Notes: generated by a model from the letters alone, not told the origin. DNA of 64,000 nucleotides from Streptomyces sp. NRRL B-24484 (GCF_000717715.1 NZ_JOAI01000032.1:37993-101992), one strand, 5' to 3'; positions 17,453 through 26,369 are shown, numbered from the stretch's first letter. Translations and numbers: made by a program.

Positions 17453-17679
17453 GGGATCCAGCCGGGCCCCTGTGACGTGGCCTCGCGCGGGGCGCAGTAG
17501 CAGTCGCACCTCAAGACCGAGCCGACCTGCGCACCGCTGAGGTGCGACTGCGACGGGCGTCCCCGGTGTCGCAGTCGCAGCCCGCCGCAGGGTGCGACTG
17601 CGACACCACAGCCGGATCTCCGCAGGCTGGCGCCCGCTGCTGCGAAAACCGCTCCGCTCCCGACGTACAGCGATCCAGA

Positions 17680-18189
17680 ATGTCGGGCATGACCTATACG
17701 AGCCCGTTCGGCGCCATGGACACCGAGCACGAGTGGCCCGACGCGCTCTGCCTGTCCCGCACCCACTGCTCGGACGCATCCGAGGAGACGCTCCGCGAGT
17801 TCTTCGAGGGGGCCACCGCCCTGATCGACCTCGGGACTCCGCAGCCAGCGTTCTTCCTTGTCAGGCAGTTGGCCGAGCTCGCGCTGAAGACCCTCCTTGG
17901 GCCGGGGCAGAGGCACGGTCACGACCTGGGGAAGCTGCTGACGGCGCTCGAGGAAAAGGGCGACGACCTGCTCGCTGGCGGCTCCCGCCAACAGCTGCTC
18001 GTCGAGTTCATCCGAGACCTGCACCGCCGCGACCCGAAAGGCGATCAGGGAAGGTACCCGACGACCAGCGACGGGAAGCCCTCGCTGGCCGACGTGTGCT
18101 GTGCCAACCCGCAGCTGTTCCGCGAGTACGTGAACGACTTGTTCTTCTACACGTACGACCGCCTCGACCACACCAGCCGAACCGCCTGA
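17680..18189 (+). CDS. HEPN-domain-like protein
   Basis: 169 residues from ATG 17680 (ATG 17689 also possible; no strong ribosome site for either). The core is four-helix and reads like a HEPN domain: QLAELALKTLLGPGQRHGHDLGKLLTAL, then a DPKGDQGRYPTTSDG loop seen in uncharacterised HEPN-like proteins. The catalytic Rx4-6H motif of RNase HEPNs is not evident, so it may be a binding or antitoxin-like form. It follows the helicase/SWIM pair across the repeat region and has a GTATACCG palindrome on each side. Confidence 0.55.
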   Translation: MSGMTYTSPFGAMDTEHEWPDALCLSRTHCSDASEETLREFFEGATALIDLGTPQPAFFLVRQLAELALKTLLGPGQRHGHDLGKLLTALEEKGDDLLAGGSRQQLLVEFIRDLHRRDPKGDQGRYPTTSDGKPSLADVCCANPQLFREYVNDLFFYTYDRLDHTSRTA

Positions 18190-18668
18190 TTTGCGAGAGC
18201 TTCCGGCACAGCGGGGCGGGACGGTCCCGGCCCGCAGCGCACAAAGGCGCCGCACCCAACCCGGCCGAAGACCCCGGTGGGGACGTGCGGAACAGTGGCG
18301 CGGCTGCGGGCGGGAATGGCCGGACACCCCGGCAGCACCCGGACACTGAACTGACCCGCATGCTGCCGCCACGAGGACGCCGACCAGTCGCCGTATACCG
18401 TCGGTATGCGGCACTGGTCGGCGCCAGGAGGTCCGAGGTGATGGGCGGTTGGGCCGATAGATCGATCCTGCGTGGCCCGAGCAGCGCACCTGATGCGCGC
18501 TTCCTCCCCTCACGGGAGACGCTGGTGAAAGTGGGCCGGCCGTGGACCCCCGAGCGCGGCCGGCCCCTGATCCGCTACCGGTACGGACTGCCGAAGCCCG
18601 ATCCCGCCGTCCGCTGCCATGGTGCCCAGGGGTTCGGTCTCTGCCAGCGGCATGAGGCGGATGGCCGG
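18190..18668. other. Non-coding stretch with one extended palindrome
   Basis: About 480 bases after the HEPN-like gene. Apart from the palindrome at 18381-18420 I see no coding pattern or terminator that I can defend. Confidence 0.45.
18381..18420. promoter_or_regulatory. Extended palindrome containing GTATACCG operator-like core (copy 4)
   Basis: The core GTATACCGTCGGTATGC lies at 18393-18409, flanked by outer arms CGACCAGT (18381) and ACTGGTCG (18413), giving a nested two-step inverted repeat. Confidence 0.55.
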
Positions 18669-19082
18669 CTAGAGCTCGGGGCGCGGCGGGTCCTCGGGGA
18701 CGAGGGCTGCGATCCGCACGGTCGGCGGCCAGGGCGGTGCGGGGGAGTAGGCGTGCACCGCGTTGATGGCCGGGCGACCGGCGGCGACGTCGCCCTCGAT
18801 CCGGGTTGAGTAGAGCTCGACCTGCTGTCCGCCCTCAGTGACAGTGCGGATGAGCTGGCCTAGTCGGGGCTGGTGCGCCAGTTCGCGGCGCAGGCCTTCC
18901 AGCACGTCCTCGGCGTGGAGTTCCTTGGCCCGCTGGGCGGCGCGATCGGTGACGACCGCAACCACCTCGCCGTCCCGGCCGTCCGGGTGTTGAGTGCCAC
19001 TCAGGATGGTGATGGTGTTGCCACTTACGATGAGCACGGAAGCGCGGACATTTCGGGCGCTCGCCATGAGTTTGATCTTCAT
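18669..19082 (-). CDS. Hypothetical protein, 137 residues
   Basis: An open frame with good third-position GC, reading MKIKLMASARNVRASVLIVSGNTITILSG and onward, mainly beta at the start then a helical middle (RAAQRAKELHAEDVLEGLRREL). No family is recognised. ATG 19082 and ATG 19067 are both possible and neither has a clear ribosome site. It stands alone on the minus strand about 100 bases upstream (in map order left) of the DUF6431-like gene. Existence as a gene is likely but not certain. Confidence 0.5.
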   Translation of the reverse strand: MKIKLMASARNVRASVLIVSGNTITILSGTQHPDGRDGEVVAVVTDRAAQRAKELHAEDVLEGLRRELAHQPRLGQLIRTVTEGGQQVELYSTRIEGDVAAGRPAINAVHAYSPAPPWPPTVRIAALVPEDPPRPEL

Positions 19083-19185
19083 CGTGTCATTGGGATGCTC
19101 AGCGTGCCGCGCATGGCGGTGATCGGTGGGTCAGAGCTCCGGCAAATCCTGGTTCGGAACGTGCGAGAGTGCGCCAGGGCAGTGG

Positions 19186-19878
19186 TCAGCGTGCTGGGGC
19201 AGGCAGAAGGCCTCCGGTGACGACGGTCAGCAGGCCCAGCGGGGTGGCGGCATCCGCCGCGTCGGCGGGGATGGCAGCCAGCCGGAGGTGGCGTGCCAGG
19301 CCGTGGAGGTGCGCGGTGGCGAGCTCGCGCAGGTAGCCGACGCCGCTGGCACCCACGGTGGCCTGCGGTCGTGCGGCGGCCTCCAGCACGTCGGCCAGGG
19401 CCGCGGCGACGGCGCCTGCCACGTTCAGGGCCTCGGCGAGCGCGGTCGGCATAGGGGCGTCCTCGGGGCGGACGGCGGCACCGAGCTGCTGGGCGATCCG
19501 GGCGACGCTCGCGGTCAGCGTGGCGGCACCGCGGTGGGCGCGCCGGCACCAGTCCCTGGCGGTCCCGACCGGGAGCGCCAGGTCGGCCGCGATCCTCCGA
19601 TGCCCGACTCCGCCGGCTGCGGCGAGCAGAGCCGCCGCCACGATCCGGGCGCCATAGCCGCTCCGGGGCACGACGGTGGCCGCCATCAGCACGTGCGTGG
19701 CCGCGCAGCCCGTGCACCGGGCCCGGTCGGGCGCCAGCTCGACCACCCCGTCCGTGTCCCGGACCCGCCGAACCCGGGCGCGGCCCCAGGGGCGCAGACG
19801 CTCGCCGCAGCCGGGGCAGCGCAGCAGGCGCGCGGACAGTGCGCGCCTGGCCGCCACCGGGTCCAGCACCCAGATCAC
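19186..19878 (-). CDS. DUF6431-like zinc-ribbon/HTH protein (transposon-associated)
   Basis: 230 residues from GTG 19878 with an AGGTGAGC site. The N-terminus reads WVLDPVAARRALSARLLRCPGCGERLRPWG, followed by RCTGCAATHVLMAATVVPRSGY: two CxxC knuckles forming a zinc ribbon. An HTH-like region follows (GGVGHRRIAADLALPVGTARDWCRRA, about 95-120). This pattern is common beside DDE transposases in Streptomyces (DUF6431 in my recollection). No transposase gene is visible next to it, so it is either an orphan or a remnant of an insertion element. Confidence 0.65.
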   Translation of the reverse strand: MIWVLDPVAARRALSARLLRCPGCGERLRPWGRARVRRVRDTDGVVELAPDRARCTGCAATHVLMAATVVPRSGYGARIVAAALLAAAGGVGHRRIAADLALPVGTARDWCRRAHRGAATLTASVARIAQQLGAAVRPEDAPMPTALAEALNVAGAVAAALADVLEAAARPQATVGASGVGYLRELATAHLHGLARHLRLAAIPADAADAATPLGLLTVVTGGLLPAPAR

Positions 19879-20204
19879 GCCTGCTCACCTGCCTCATCCG
19901 GCCAGCGTCCCCGTCGACACCGGCCGCCGGGAAGGGGGAACTCGTGTTGCACGCTGCCGTACTGCCGGGCCGACGCACAAGATCGGCGCCGGAAGTCACC
20001 GGAACGGCACCGTGAAGACGACCGGCACGACCGGTCTTCCCCGCCGATCGGCGACCGACCAGCAGCAACCAGCTACCGGGCCCGGGGATGGTCACGGTGC
20101 CGCCCGGCACCCTGGGCATGAACGGCGAACCGCTCATCATCACGCTGAACGGCAAATCCAGCCCTGGCCGTGCTCATCCAACGTGGCAATCAACACCGGG
20201 TGGT
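19879..20204. other. Non-coding stretch
   Basis: About 325 bases between two minus-strand genes. It has an imperfect hairpin near 20014-20039 (GAAGACGACCGG / CCGGTCTTC) that could terminate the upstream gene; otherwise nothing is defensible. Confidence 0.4.
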
Positions 20205-20540
20205 TCACTCGGCTCCCCGCCGGGCCAGCATGTCGGTCACCACCTGGTCGACCGCCTCGACTGCGTCCCGGTCGGCGGCGAGCAGCACCCGACCGCGGTA
20301 GGCCGCGACGATCTCCGCGACGGTGGCCAAGTCGACTACCGTGCCCAGCTCGTCGACTGCGGCGACCTCGTCGACCTGCACTCGGGTAAGCAGCTGGGCA
20401 GCGAGCTCGCCGTCCAGGCGCTCGGCGTCGCCGGGGAATCCGTGGCCAGCCCGCAGCGCGGCCCGAAGTTCCTGGACGGTGTCCATCGGCGGTAGACCGA
20501 AGCGGCTGCCTCCACCGTGTTCGGCGGCCTGGGCGCTCAT
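20205..20540 (-). CDS. Hypothetical acidic protein, 111 residues
   Basis: ATG 20540 is chosen because GGAGGGG precedes it; GTG 20552 is also in frame. The protein is helical and acidic with the segment VVDLATVAEIVAAYRGRVLLAADRDAVEAVDQVVTDML. No recognised family. It lies between the DUF6431-like gene and the 397-residue gene at 20685, same strand, separated from each by well over 100 bases. Confidence 0.5.
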   Translation of the reverse strand: MSAQAAEHGGGSRFGLPPMDTVQELRAALRAGHGFPGDAERLDGELAAQLLTRVQVDEVAAVDELGTVVDLATVAEIVAAYRGRVLLAADRDAVEAVDQVVTDMLARRGAE

Positions 20541-20684
20541 CCCCTCCACCACCCTCTCCCTGTCGGCTTACCCGGCCCGGGCCGGGCCCTCTACAGATGA
20601 CGGTAGCGCCCCCACGGGGCCTGCGGGGCCCGGCCCGAGAACCCACCGCCAGAGCCCCGGACCGGCCTGTCGGCGCGAAGGCGG

Positions 20685-21878
20685 TCAGCGGTGACTGAAC
20701 TGCACCTGGCCCCTCACAGAGGGCAGCGCAATGCCCTGCGCCTCAGCCGCCGGCCCAGGGCGCAGCGTCCACGGCACCTGCCCGGTGCTGGTGAGCCACT
20801 GGTTCGCCAGCAGACGCCGGACAACGAAGACCTGTAGCCCGCGCGGCAGCTCCCAGCCCAGACCTTCCCGCAGCTGATGGAACGACGGCCCGTGGCCGTG
20901 CTTCTCCCGGAACGACACGGTGAACGCGGCCGCCTGGGGACCGCGATCGGGATGGGCCGCCTTCCAAGGGCCGTAGGCCTCCATGGTCCTGGGGTACAGG
21001 CGCGGCGGCGGACACGGGGGAAGGAGGAAGGCCTGCGCGACCCGGTCTCGTGCCAGTGAGCACAGGGGGCAATTTTCGACGGCCTCGACGTGGCGGCGCA
21101 GCGCGGGCGTGACGGAGTCCTTCCATCGGCTCCAGTCGTGGTCCTCGATGTGAAACCGGGAGCTGACGGGCTTCTGCGGTTCGGTCAGGGCGTCGGGAGG
21201 CAGCATCGCGCGCTCGTCCTCCGTGAGAGGTCGCATGCCCGCGAGGTGGCCGACCTGGGTGGCCAGTCGGAAGCGGTCTCCGGTCACGTCGACGATGAAT
21301 CCCTTGCTCTCGAGATCCGCCATGGCAGCTCGGCAGGCGCCCGGGAAGCTGGCCGGGACCTGGCCGAGCCGCTCGGCCGTGCTGTGCGCCGCAAGCAGCA
21401 GGGCGGCAAGCCGTGCGGCGGGCGGCAGCTTCTTGACCGGCTTCGCGTTCAGGGTCCGCATGGTCCAGCCGGAGACGCGGGTGCGCATGAGCTTCCCGAA
21501 CGGCAGCGGGCGGTCCGCCCCGCGCCCGAGGTCGGGGACTGACACGGATACCGGGACTGCGGGGTCGCCATCGAGGAGGGCGGGGTCGATCTGCCAGCCG
21601 AGCGTACGGAGCGCGGCTACGGCGGCGGCCGGGTCGCCCAGTCGGAGGGCGGCAAGGTCGGTACCCGTGAGGTTGGCGACTCCGCCGCGCGCGGCGCGGA
21701 TGGCCACCACCACGGCGAGGAGCTGGGTGTCGGGGCCCGGCAAGGGCAGCTCGAGTACGTAGCTCAGCAGGGTACGAGCTGCCTCGCCTTGGGCTGGGGT
21801 CAGGAGATACGGGGTGCGTTGGGGCGGGAGGGCCGAGGCGACATCGGCCCTGGTGAAGGTGGATGCAGTCTGAGACAC
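20685..21878 (-). CDS. Hypothetical plasmid protein, 397 residues, with a CPLC motif
   Basis: Starts at GTG 21878 and reads as a well-formed soluble protein. The N-terminal half is helical (TPAQGEAARTLLSYVLELPLPG...). The middle has KLPPAARLAALLLAAHSTAERLGQVP followed by LESKGFIVDVTGDRFRLA, a winged-helix-like arrangement. Near residue 265 are ENCPLCSLARDRV and a second Cys, a possible zinc site. It could be a replication or regulatory protein of the plasmid, but no family motif lets me name it. Confidence 0.55.
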   Translation of the reverse strand: MSQTASTFTRADVASALPPQRTPYLLTPAQGEAARTLLSYVLELPLPGPDTQLLAVVVAIRAARGGVANLTGTDLAALRLGDPAAAVAALRTLGWQIDPALLDGDPAVPVSVSVPDLGRGADRPLPFGKLMRTRVSGWTMRTLNAKPVKKLPPAARLAALLLAAHSTAERLGQVPASFPGACRAAMADLESKGFIVDVTGDRFRLATQVGHLAGMRPLTEDERAMLPPDALTEPQKPVSSRFHIEDHDWSRWKDSVTPALRRHVEAVENCPLCSLARDRVAQAFLLPPCPPPRLYPRTMEAYGPWKAAHPDRGPQAAAFTVSFREKHGHGPSFHQLREGLGWELPRGLQVFVVRRLLANQWLTSTGQVPWTLRPGPAAEAQGIALPSVRGQVQFSHR

Positions 21879-22061
21879 ACCGGATCCAACGCGCGCCCGC
21901 TGTTCGGGTCACCGACGGTGCCCTGTCCGGGCACCCCGTCGGCACGTACTGCCGGTCGTGAGCGGCCCCAGTCCCGGTGCAGTCCGAGACCGGCGGTGCC
22001 ATACGAGATGTGGCGCAAATCCAGTCCAACCGGCGGTCGCGGAGGCACGTGCGCTGGAAAC

Positions 22062-22373
22062 GTGAGCGCTGTGACAGACGATTCGACCCCCGACCAGCCC
22101 CAGTTCCGCAAAGGGACGCGCGACCTGACACCCACGCAGCGCGTTCTGGCCGACGAGATTGCCGAGCGGGCTGAGCTCCTCTACGAAGGGTCTCCCGACC
22201 TGACCCGAGCCGAAGCGGTGGAGGCGGCTGCCCGGCAGCTGGGCGACCGGCCCCAGGAGCTGGTCCAGCAGGCCCACAGGCTGTACGACGCCCACGCTGA
22301 CCTCACCTGGCGCCAGGCCGTACACGGCGCAGCGCTGCAACTCGGCTACCTGCCGCCACCATCCGCTGGCTGA
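22062..22373 (+). CDS. Small helical hypothetical protein, 103 residues
   Basis: GTG 22062 gives a compact acidic protein (or GTG 22071 three codons later). It has two similar helical units: RVLADEIAERAELLYEGSPDLTRAEAVEAAARQLG and LVQQAHRLYDAHADLTWRQAVHGAALQLG. Both share the pattern LY-x2-x-PDLT/ADLT-x-x-x-AV-x-x-AA-x-QLG, an internal duplication. Function unknown. Convergent with the gene at 22516. Confidence 0.6.
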   Translation: MSAVTDDSTPDQPQFRKGTRDLTPTQRVLADEIAERAELLYEGSPDLTRAEAVEAAARQLGDRPQELVQQAHRLYDAHADLTWRQAVHGAALQLGYLPPPSAG

Positions 22374-22381
22374 CCAGCAAG

Positions 22382-22449
22382 GGTGCCGTCCGGCCCAGGG
22401 GTCAAACCTGCACGCCAGGTTCCGGTCATTGGCGCCCCGGGACGGCACC
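22382..22449. terminator. Long-armed inverted repeat between convergent genes
   Basis: GGTGCCGTCC (22382-22391) pairs with GGACGGCACC (22440-22449), with further partial pairing and a small inner AACCT/AGGTT stem. It lies between converging genes and fits a bidirectional terminator. Confidence 0.6.
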
Positions 22450-22515
22450 GGCCAGCGGCGCGATGGGCGACAGCGGTTGAGGGGACAGCTTGGCGGAGCG
22501 GCCGAGCGTAGGGAT

Positions 22516-23043
22516 CTAGCCGCGCGTCGTGCTTCTGCCCTGCTGCAGACGCTCGTCCAGGCGGGACTGGCGGTGATGGGCGCTGGTGCGGCTGGCCCGG
22601 ATGGTGCGACGGATCGCGGCGGCTGTCGCCGCGATGTGCTCGCTGGACGCGGCCGGCCCGGTGGCGGGCAGGGCGTCGGTGTCGATGTGCCGCTGACGGC
22701 ATTGGGGGCAGCCTCGGTCGGCGTCGAGGTGCCAGCCGTCCTCGCAGCGCGCAATGCTGCAGGGCGGTGCGGCAACCAGGGCGAGCGCGATCTCGTCGGC
22801 GCGCTCGGCGATGTCGCCCGCGGGTAGGTGGCTGTACGTGGACCACCACCGCCGCTCGATCCTCTCCCGAAGCTCGGCGGGGGAGCGGTGGCCCTCGTGG
22901 AGCTGCCGGAGGATGCTCTCTCGCATAGCCTGTGGGATCCCGCCGTGCTGACCCAGGACCGCCAGCAGCACCGACGGGTAGGCGCCGGCGACCCACACCG
23001 CAGGGTACTGGCCCTGCGGACCGGCCTGATGGTTGGCGGTCAT
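22516..23043 (-). CDS. Hypothetical zinc-binding protein coupled to the gene at 23040
   Basis: 175 residues from ATG 23043, with AAGGGAG 7 bases upstream. The start overlaps the stop of the large upstream gene (ATGA), so it is translationally coupled. A Cys/His set (CSIARCEDGWHLDADRGCPQCRQRH) near residues 98-122 could bind zinc. The C-terminal third is basic and helical. It probably works with the 879-residue protein, whose function is unknown. Confidence 0.65.
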   Translation of the reverse strand: MTANHQAGPQGQYPAVWVAGAYPSVLLAVLGQHGGIPQAMRESILRQLHEGHRSPAELRERIERRWWSTYSHLPAGDIAERADEIALALVAAPPCSIARCEDGWHLDADRGCPQCRQRHIDTDALPATGPAASSEHIAATAAAIRRTIRASRTSAHHRQSRLDERLQQGRSTTRG

Positions 23044-25679
23044 ACGCAACTCCCTTCGACCTCCGCGACCGATGCAGTCCCACCGTTCTGCCCACGGCCC
23101 TCGAGCGCGCGGTCTCGCCCGGGCTGAGCGACTGCGACGGTCCGAGCGCCCATCTTGACCCGCAGGTCCGACACCCGGGCCAGCCGCTGCTGCAGCAGCC
23201 ACTCAGCCGCCCGACCCCGCGCCTGCTCCGCCCGGCGCACTGCGGTCTCCTCAGCCTCCTCCGTACTCGTGTACCGGTGCCGCGCCCGCATCACCGCGTC
23301 ATACGCGGCCTCGGCCTCCAGCACCGCAGCCTCGGAGGCGGCGAAGCGGTCGAGCGCCTCCTGCCGGAACTCGTCCACGGCATGCTGCATCGTCAACAGC
23401 ACCACCCCGCGGGCGATCACGCCGTCCTGGTCCTCCAGACCGGTACGGGCGTGGTCCCGACGCTCCTGCAGCTCGCCGCGGACCGCCTGCCACACCTCCC
23501 GGAACGAGGTTCGAGAACTCAGGTCGGCCCGGGCCGCCAGCCGCAGGTCGATGGCCGCGTGGACACTCGAGGCGACGTCCCACTTCCACGCGCACCGCAC
23601 GCACAGCCCCTCCGCCTGCTCCACCCCGCAGTCTGCACACGGCACCGCCAGCCGGGCGCGCTCGGCCTCCGCTGCCCGCGCCTCCCGCTCCGGCCGCTGC
23701 TGCTCCCAGCGTTCCCGGGCCGCGGCCTCTCGGCGGACGCGGTCGGCCTGAGCCTCGGCACGGGCCATGGCGTGGCTTTGCAGGCCCTCCCCGATGGCCT
23801 GCTGCCGCTCTTCGAACGACAGGTCGGGCGTCCGCTCGACAATCTGGCGGATCAGAGCCTGCCGGGTGGAGCGGCGATCCTCGACCCGCAGGTCACAGGT
23901 GATGCAGTCGGCCCCAGTGTCCAGGCGGACGCTGTTGTCGCAGGCCTGCGCCGAGCACTGTCGCTCCTGCGGCAGACCACGCGTCAGAAGCCACCCGACC
24001 GGGTCCGAGACGTACGGGTTGCCCTGGTGCCGCTGACGCTCAAGCCGGTAGGACAGCCGGTCGGCCAGCGCTTCGGGGGCATCATCGAAGCCGGTCCATC
24101 GAGCGACGCCGTCCAAGGCCGCACGGACGTGCTTGAGCACGAAACGCCTCGTAGACGAGTTCTCCAACCGCGACCAGACCTCCTCGACGGGGGCGAGGGC
24201 ACGGGCGAGGTAGGCGTCCCGGGGCAGGCGGACGGGCGGCGTCCGGCGGACTTGGTTGATTGCCTGCTGGGGGTGCTGACTGGGAGTGGGGGTGTGCTGT
24301 TCCCCGCGAAGCGGGCCGTCCCCGGCCCCGACGAGCCGCAGCCCGGGCAGACCGAAGTCGGGCACCTCCTCGCGCGTGCCCCCGCGCCACCGCTGACGGT
24401 GGGTCACCCCAACGGCGCGAGCGCCGGAAAAGCCATCCACAACGTCAGCAAGACCACCAGGAGTAACCACAAGAGCGTGGGGAGTGTGGAACTCGGCACT
24501 CGTCGAACCCGCCGCCGGCGGCTCATCCCTCGGCGTTTCCGCAGGTCCAAGGCATGCCGGCGCCCCATCCACGCGCTCCATGCTTTCAAGATCTCCTTCG
24601 GTACTCACCGACGGCAACGAGAAAGCCTTCCTGGCTTCCTCGCCAGCCTCCGCGTCCGGGCACGCTGGAGCAGCCGCCGGCGACGTTGCCTGTGACGTTT
24701 CGACCCTCGGGCTCTCCGGCCTGGCCGCTGGAAGTGCGACGGCCGGCTTCTTCTTGGGGCGCACCGCCGCGAAGCTCTCGGCCACCGGCACCAGCGTCAC
24801 CCTGCCCGTCGGCACACCGTCCTCTCCCCGCTCCACGTGGGCCGCCCCATAGCCCTCCAGACGGGCCAGCACCCGGTCGGCGGCCACGGGCGTGAGCGGC
24901 TTCGCACCACCATGCAGCAGCAGCGCGAGGGTGGCCGCACCACGACCGAGCTCCGGCACCTTCAGCGAGCCGGAGCACAGCTTCAGCCGGCCGTTCTCCC
25001 GGCACGACAGCACCAGCAACAGCAGCGCAAGCCGGTCGGTCGCCGCACCGTGCCGCTGCTCCCGCTCGCGCAGGGCGAGCACGCCGGGCGGGGTCGGCGC
25101 CTTGTCCTTTGGCGCCCAGCCCGGGCCGAACAGAGCCTCGCACAGCCGCATCAGCGTGGTCAGTTCTGCGCGGGTGAGGGCGAGCGGGTGCCGGATGTCG
25201 CGGGTTCGCCGGACGCGCGCCACCGGCTCCAGTCGGAGGTCGAGGGCGATCGGCTCGCCGTTCTCGTTGGTGACCACCAGGGTTCGCAGGGCACCCCGGA
25301 CACGCAGCGGCGGGAGGACCTTGTGGCTGACCATGGAGATGCTCACGCCGAGCCAGCGGGCGAGCTCTCCGGACCAGAGCACCGTCGAACCGGTCTCCAC
25401 CGCGCCCTTCGCGTAGACCACCACGGCTGCCAGGCGTGCAGCATCCGGCAGCCCGGCGACCGACTCGTCCGCCAGGAGCGCATGCACCGCCGCCTGCAGG
25501 CGCAGCCGCATCGGCTCGCCCAGCAGCAGTGGCTCCGGCGAGATGGCCTGGTTCGGGACAGCACGAAGCCACCGGCGACCACGCCCCGGCCGGGGCTCGG
25601 CCGAGCGCGGACCTGGCACCGGTCCGAGGAACATCCGGTGGGAACGCGGTGCCGGGTACTGGGCAGCAGACGCGACCAT
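23040..25679 (-). CDS. Large winged-helix / zinc-ribbon / coiled-coil protein, possible plasmid replication or regulation protein
   Basis: 879 residues from ATG 25679, with GGGGAGG 8 bases upstream. The N-terminal 120 residues include LLLGEPMRLRLQAAVHALLADE and a winged-helix-like SGELARWLGVSISMVSHKVLPPLRVRG. The central part is Pro/Ser-rich. Two zinc clusters follow: CSAQACDNSVRLDTGADCITC (about 570; positions only in part) and CADCGVEQAEGLCVRC (about 680). Highly charged coiled-coil stretches lie around and after them. It has a partial duplicate of its N-terminal coding region at about 26.4 kb. Size and domain mix fit a large plasmid DNA-binding protein; replication is only a hypothesis. 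Confidence 0.65.
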   Translation of the reverse strand: MVASAAQYPAPRSHRMFLGPVPGPRSAEPRPGRGRRWLRAVPNQAISPEPLLLGEPMRLRLQAAVHALLADESVAGLPDAARLAAVVVYAKGAVETGSTVLWSGELARWLGVSISMVSHKVLPPLRVRGALRTLVVTNENGEPIALDLRLEPVARVRRTRDIRHPLALTRAELTTLMRLCEALFGPGWAPKDKAPTPPGVLALREREQRHGAATDRLALLLLVLSCRENGRLKLCSGSLKVPELGRGAATLALLLHGGAKPLTPVAADRVLARLEGYGAAHVERGEDGVPTGRVTLVPVAESFAAVRPKKKPAVALPAARPESPRVETSQATSPAAAPACPDAEAGEEARKAFSLPSVSTEGDLESMERVDGAPACLGPAETPRDEPPAAGSTSAEFHTPHALVVTPGGLADVVDGFSGARAVGVTHRQRWRGGTREEVPDFGLPGLRLVGAGDGPLRGEQHTPTPSQHPQQAINQVRRTPPVRLPRDAYLARALAPVEEVWSRLENSSTRRFVLKHVRAALDGVARWTGFDDAPEALADRLSYRLERQRHQGNPYVSDPVGWLLTRGLPQERQCSAQACDNSVRLDTGADCITCDLRVEDRRSTRQALIRQIVERTPDLSFEERQQAIGEGLQSHAMARAEAQADRVRREAAARERWEQQRPEREARAAEAERARLAVPCADCGVEQAEGLCVRCAWKWDVASSVHAAIDLRLAARADLSSRTSFREVWQAVRGELQERRDHARTGLEDQDGVIARGVVLLTMQHAVDEFRQEALDRFAASEAAVLEAEAAYDAVMRARHRYTSTEEAEETAVRRAEQARGRAAEWLLQQRLARVSDLRVKMGARTVAVAQPGRDRALEGRGQNGGTASVAEVEGSCV

Positions 25680-25756
25680 CACAGGACCTCCCCAAGGACC
25701 GAACGACCCGCGGGGGGCATGGGGAACCTGCCAATACGCTGCTCGTTTTGACATGC

Positions 25757-26284
25757 ATGGCAGCCAAGAAGAACCACGCCGAGCGTCGCGCCCGCGAAGC
25801 CGCGCGCCGCACAGCCGCAACCGCGCGCATTGGCCCCCGTCCCGTGATGGCGCCCCGCCCGCAAACCCTGCACGCCCTCAACCCGCCGGGGCTGTACTAC
25901 AAGGAGTGGCACACCCCCAAGGGCACGGACGAGGAGGTGATGAGCAAGGTCACCGAGGCATACGGAGCCGACTCCGACGAAGCCACCACCATGCGCCTCA
26001 TGCTGGAGTACCGAACGATCTACGGACCGCGCGTCCCCTTCGCTGCTGCCGGGCACCTCGACGTGATCCTGCGAGACACCGACCTGGTGGCCGGGCTGCG
26101 CGAGTACGTCGGATCCGCGCCGGATGAGGTCCGTGCATCGCTGCACTCCCTGCACTCTCAGGGCCTGCTTCTTGTCGCTGACGACGGATCCCTGTGGGTG
26201 ACCGTCCCGCCCGGTACCCCCCAAGCCACACCAGGAGGTCAATGGACCTTCCTGGGCCAGAAGGCGCCGGCCCCCGTGGACTGA
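25757..26284 (+). CDS. Hypothetical protein divergent from the 879-residue gene
   Basis: 175 residues from ATG 25757. The basic N-terminus (KKNHAERRAREAARRTAA) is followed by a compact helical domain (DEEVMSKVTEAYGADSDEATTMRLMLEYRTIYGPR) and a winged-helix-like end (LVAGLREYVGSAPDEVRASLHSLHSQGLLLVADDGSLWVTV). It could be a small DNA-binding protein. It shares a 77-base divergent promoter region with the large minus-strand gene and is followed by a perfect hairpin at 26310. Confidence 0.6.
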   Translation: MAAKKNHAERRAREAARRTAATARIGPRPVMAPRPQTLHALNPPGLYYKEWHTPKGTDEEVMSKVTEAYGADSDEATTMRLMLEYRTIYGPRVPFAAAGHLDVILRDTDLVAGLREYVGSAPDEVRASLHSLHSQGLLLVADDGSLWVTVPPGTPQATPGGQWTFLGQKAPAPVD

Positions 26285-26309
26285 CCGACGCGCATCAGCG
26301 GAAGCACGC

Positions 26310-26333
26310 CACTGACAGCTACGGCTGTCAGTG
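26310..26333 (+). terminator. Hairpin terminator
   Basis: CACTGACAGC, loop TACG, GCTGTCAGTG: a perfect 10-bp stem 25 bases after the stop at 26284. Confidence 0.8.
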
Positions 26334-26369
26334 AGTGCTGCCGACATCAGTCGCGAAACCGACTCCCGG

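Larger units (their letters stand above)
17131..17610. repeat. Iteron-like CAGTCGCA repeat region, candidate origin or regulatory region
   Basis: Copies in both orientations: GTCGCAGTCGCAG near 17139, TAGCAGTTGCACC at 17378, TAGCAGTCGCACC at 17498, GGTGCGACTGCGAC at 17541, GTCGCAGTCGCAG near 17568, GGTGCGACTGCGACACC at 17591. Two GTATACCG-type palindromes are interspersed. No gene reads well through it. Iterated sites beside plasmid maintenance genes fit a replication origin, but the replication protein is not proven. Confidence 0.5.

Noticed and set aside
17131..17610. CRISPR array suggested by repeated short motifs
   Set aside because: Repeats are short, occur in both orientations and have irregular spacing; no cas genes are present.
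19186..19878. Complete insertion sequence
   Set aside because: Only the DUF6431-like gene is seen; no DDE transposase, terminal inverted repeats or target duplication could be identified.
24255..24264. Additional parS half-site TGATTGCC, and GCAATCA near 20176
   Set aside because: Only one arm present at each, far from the cluster; expected by chance.
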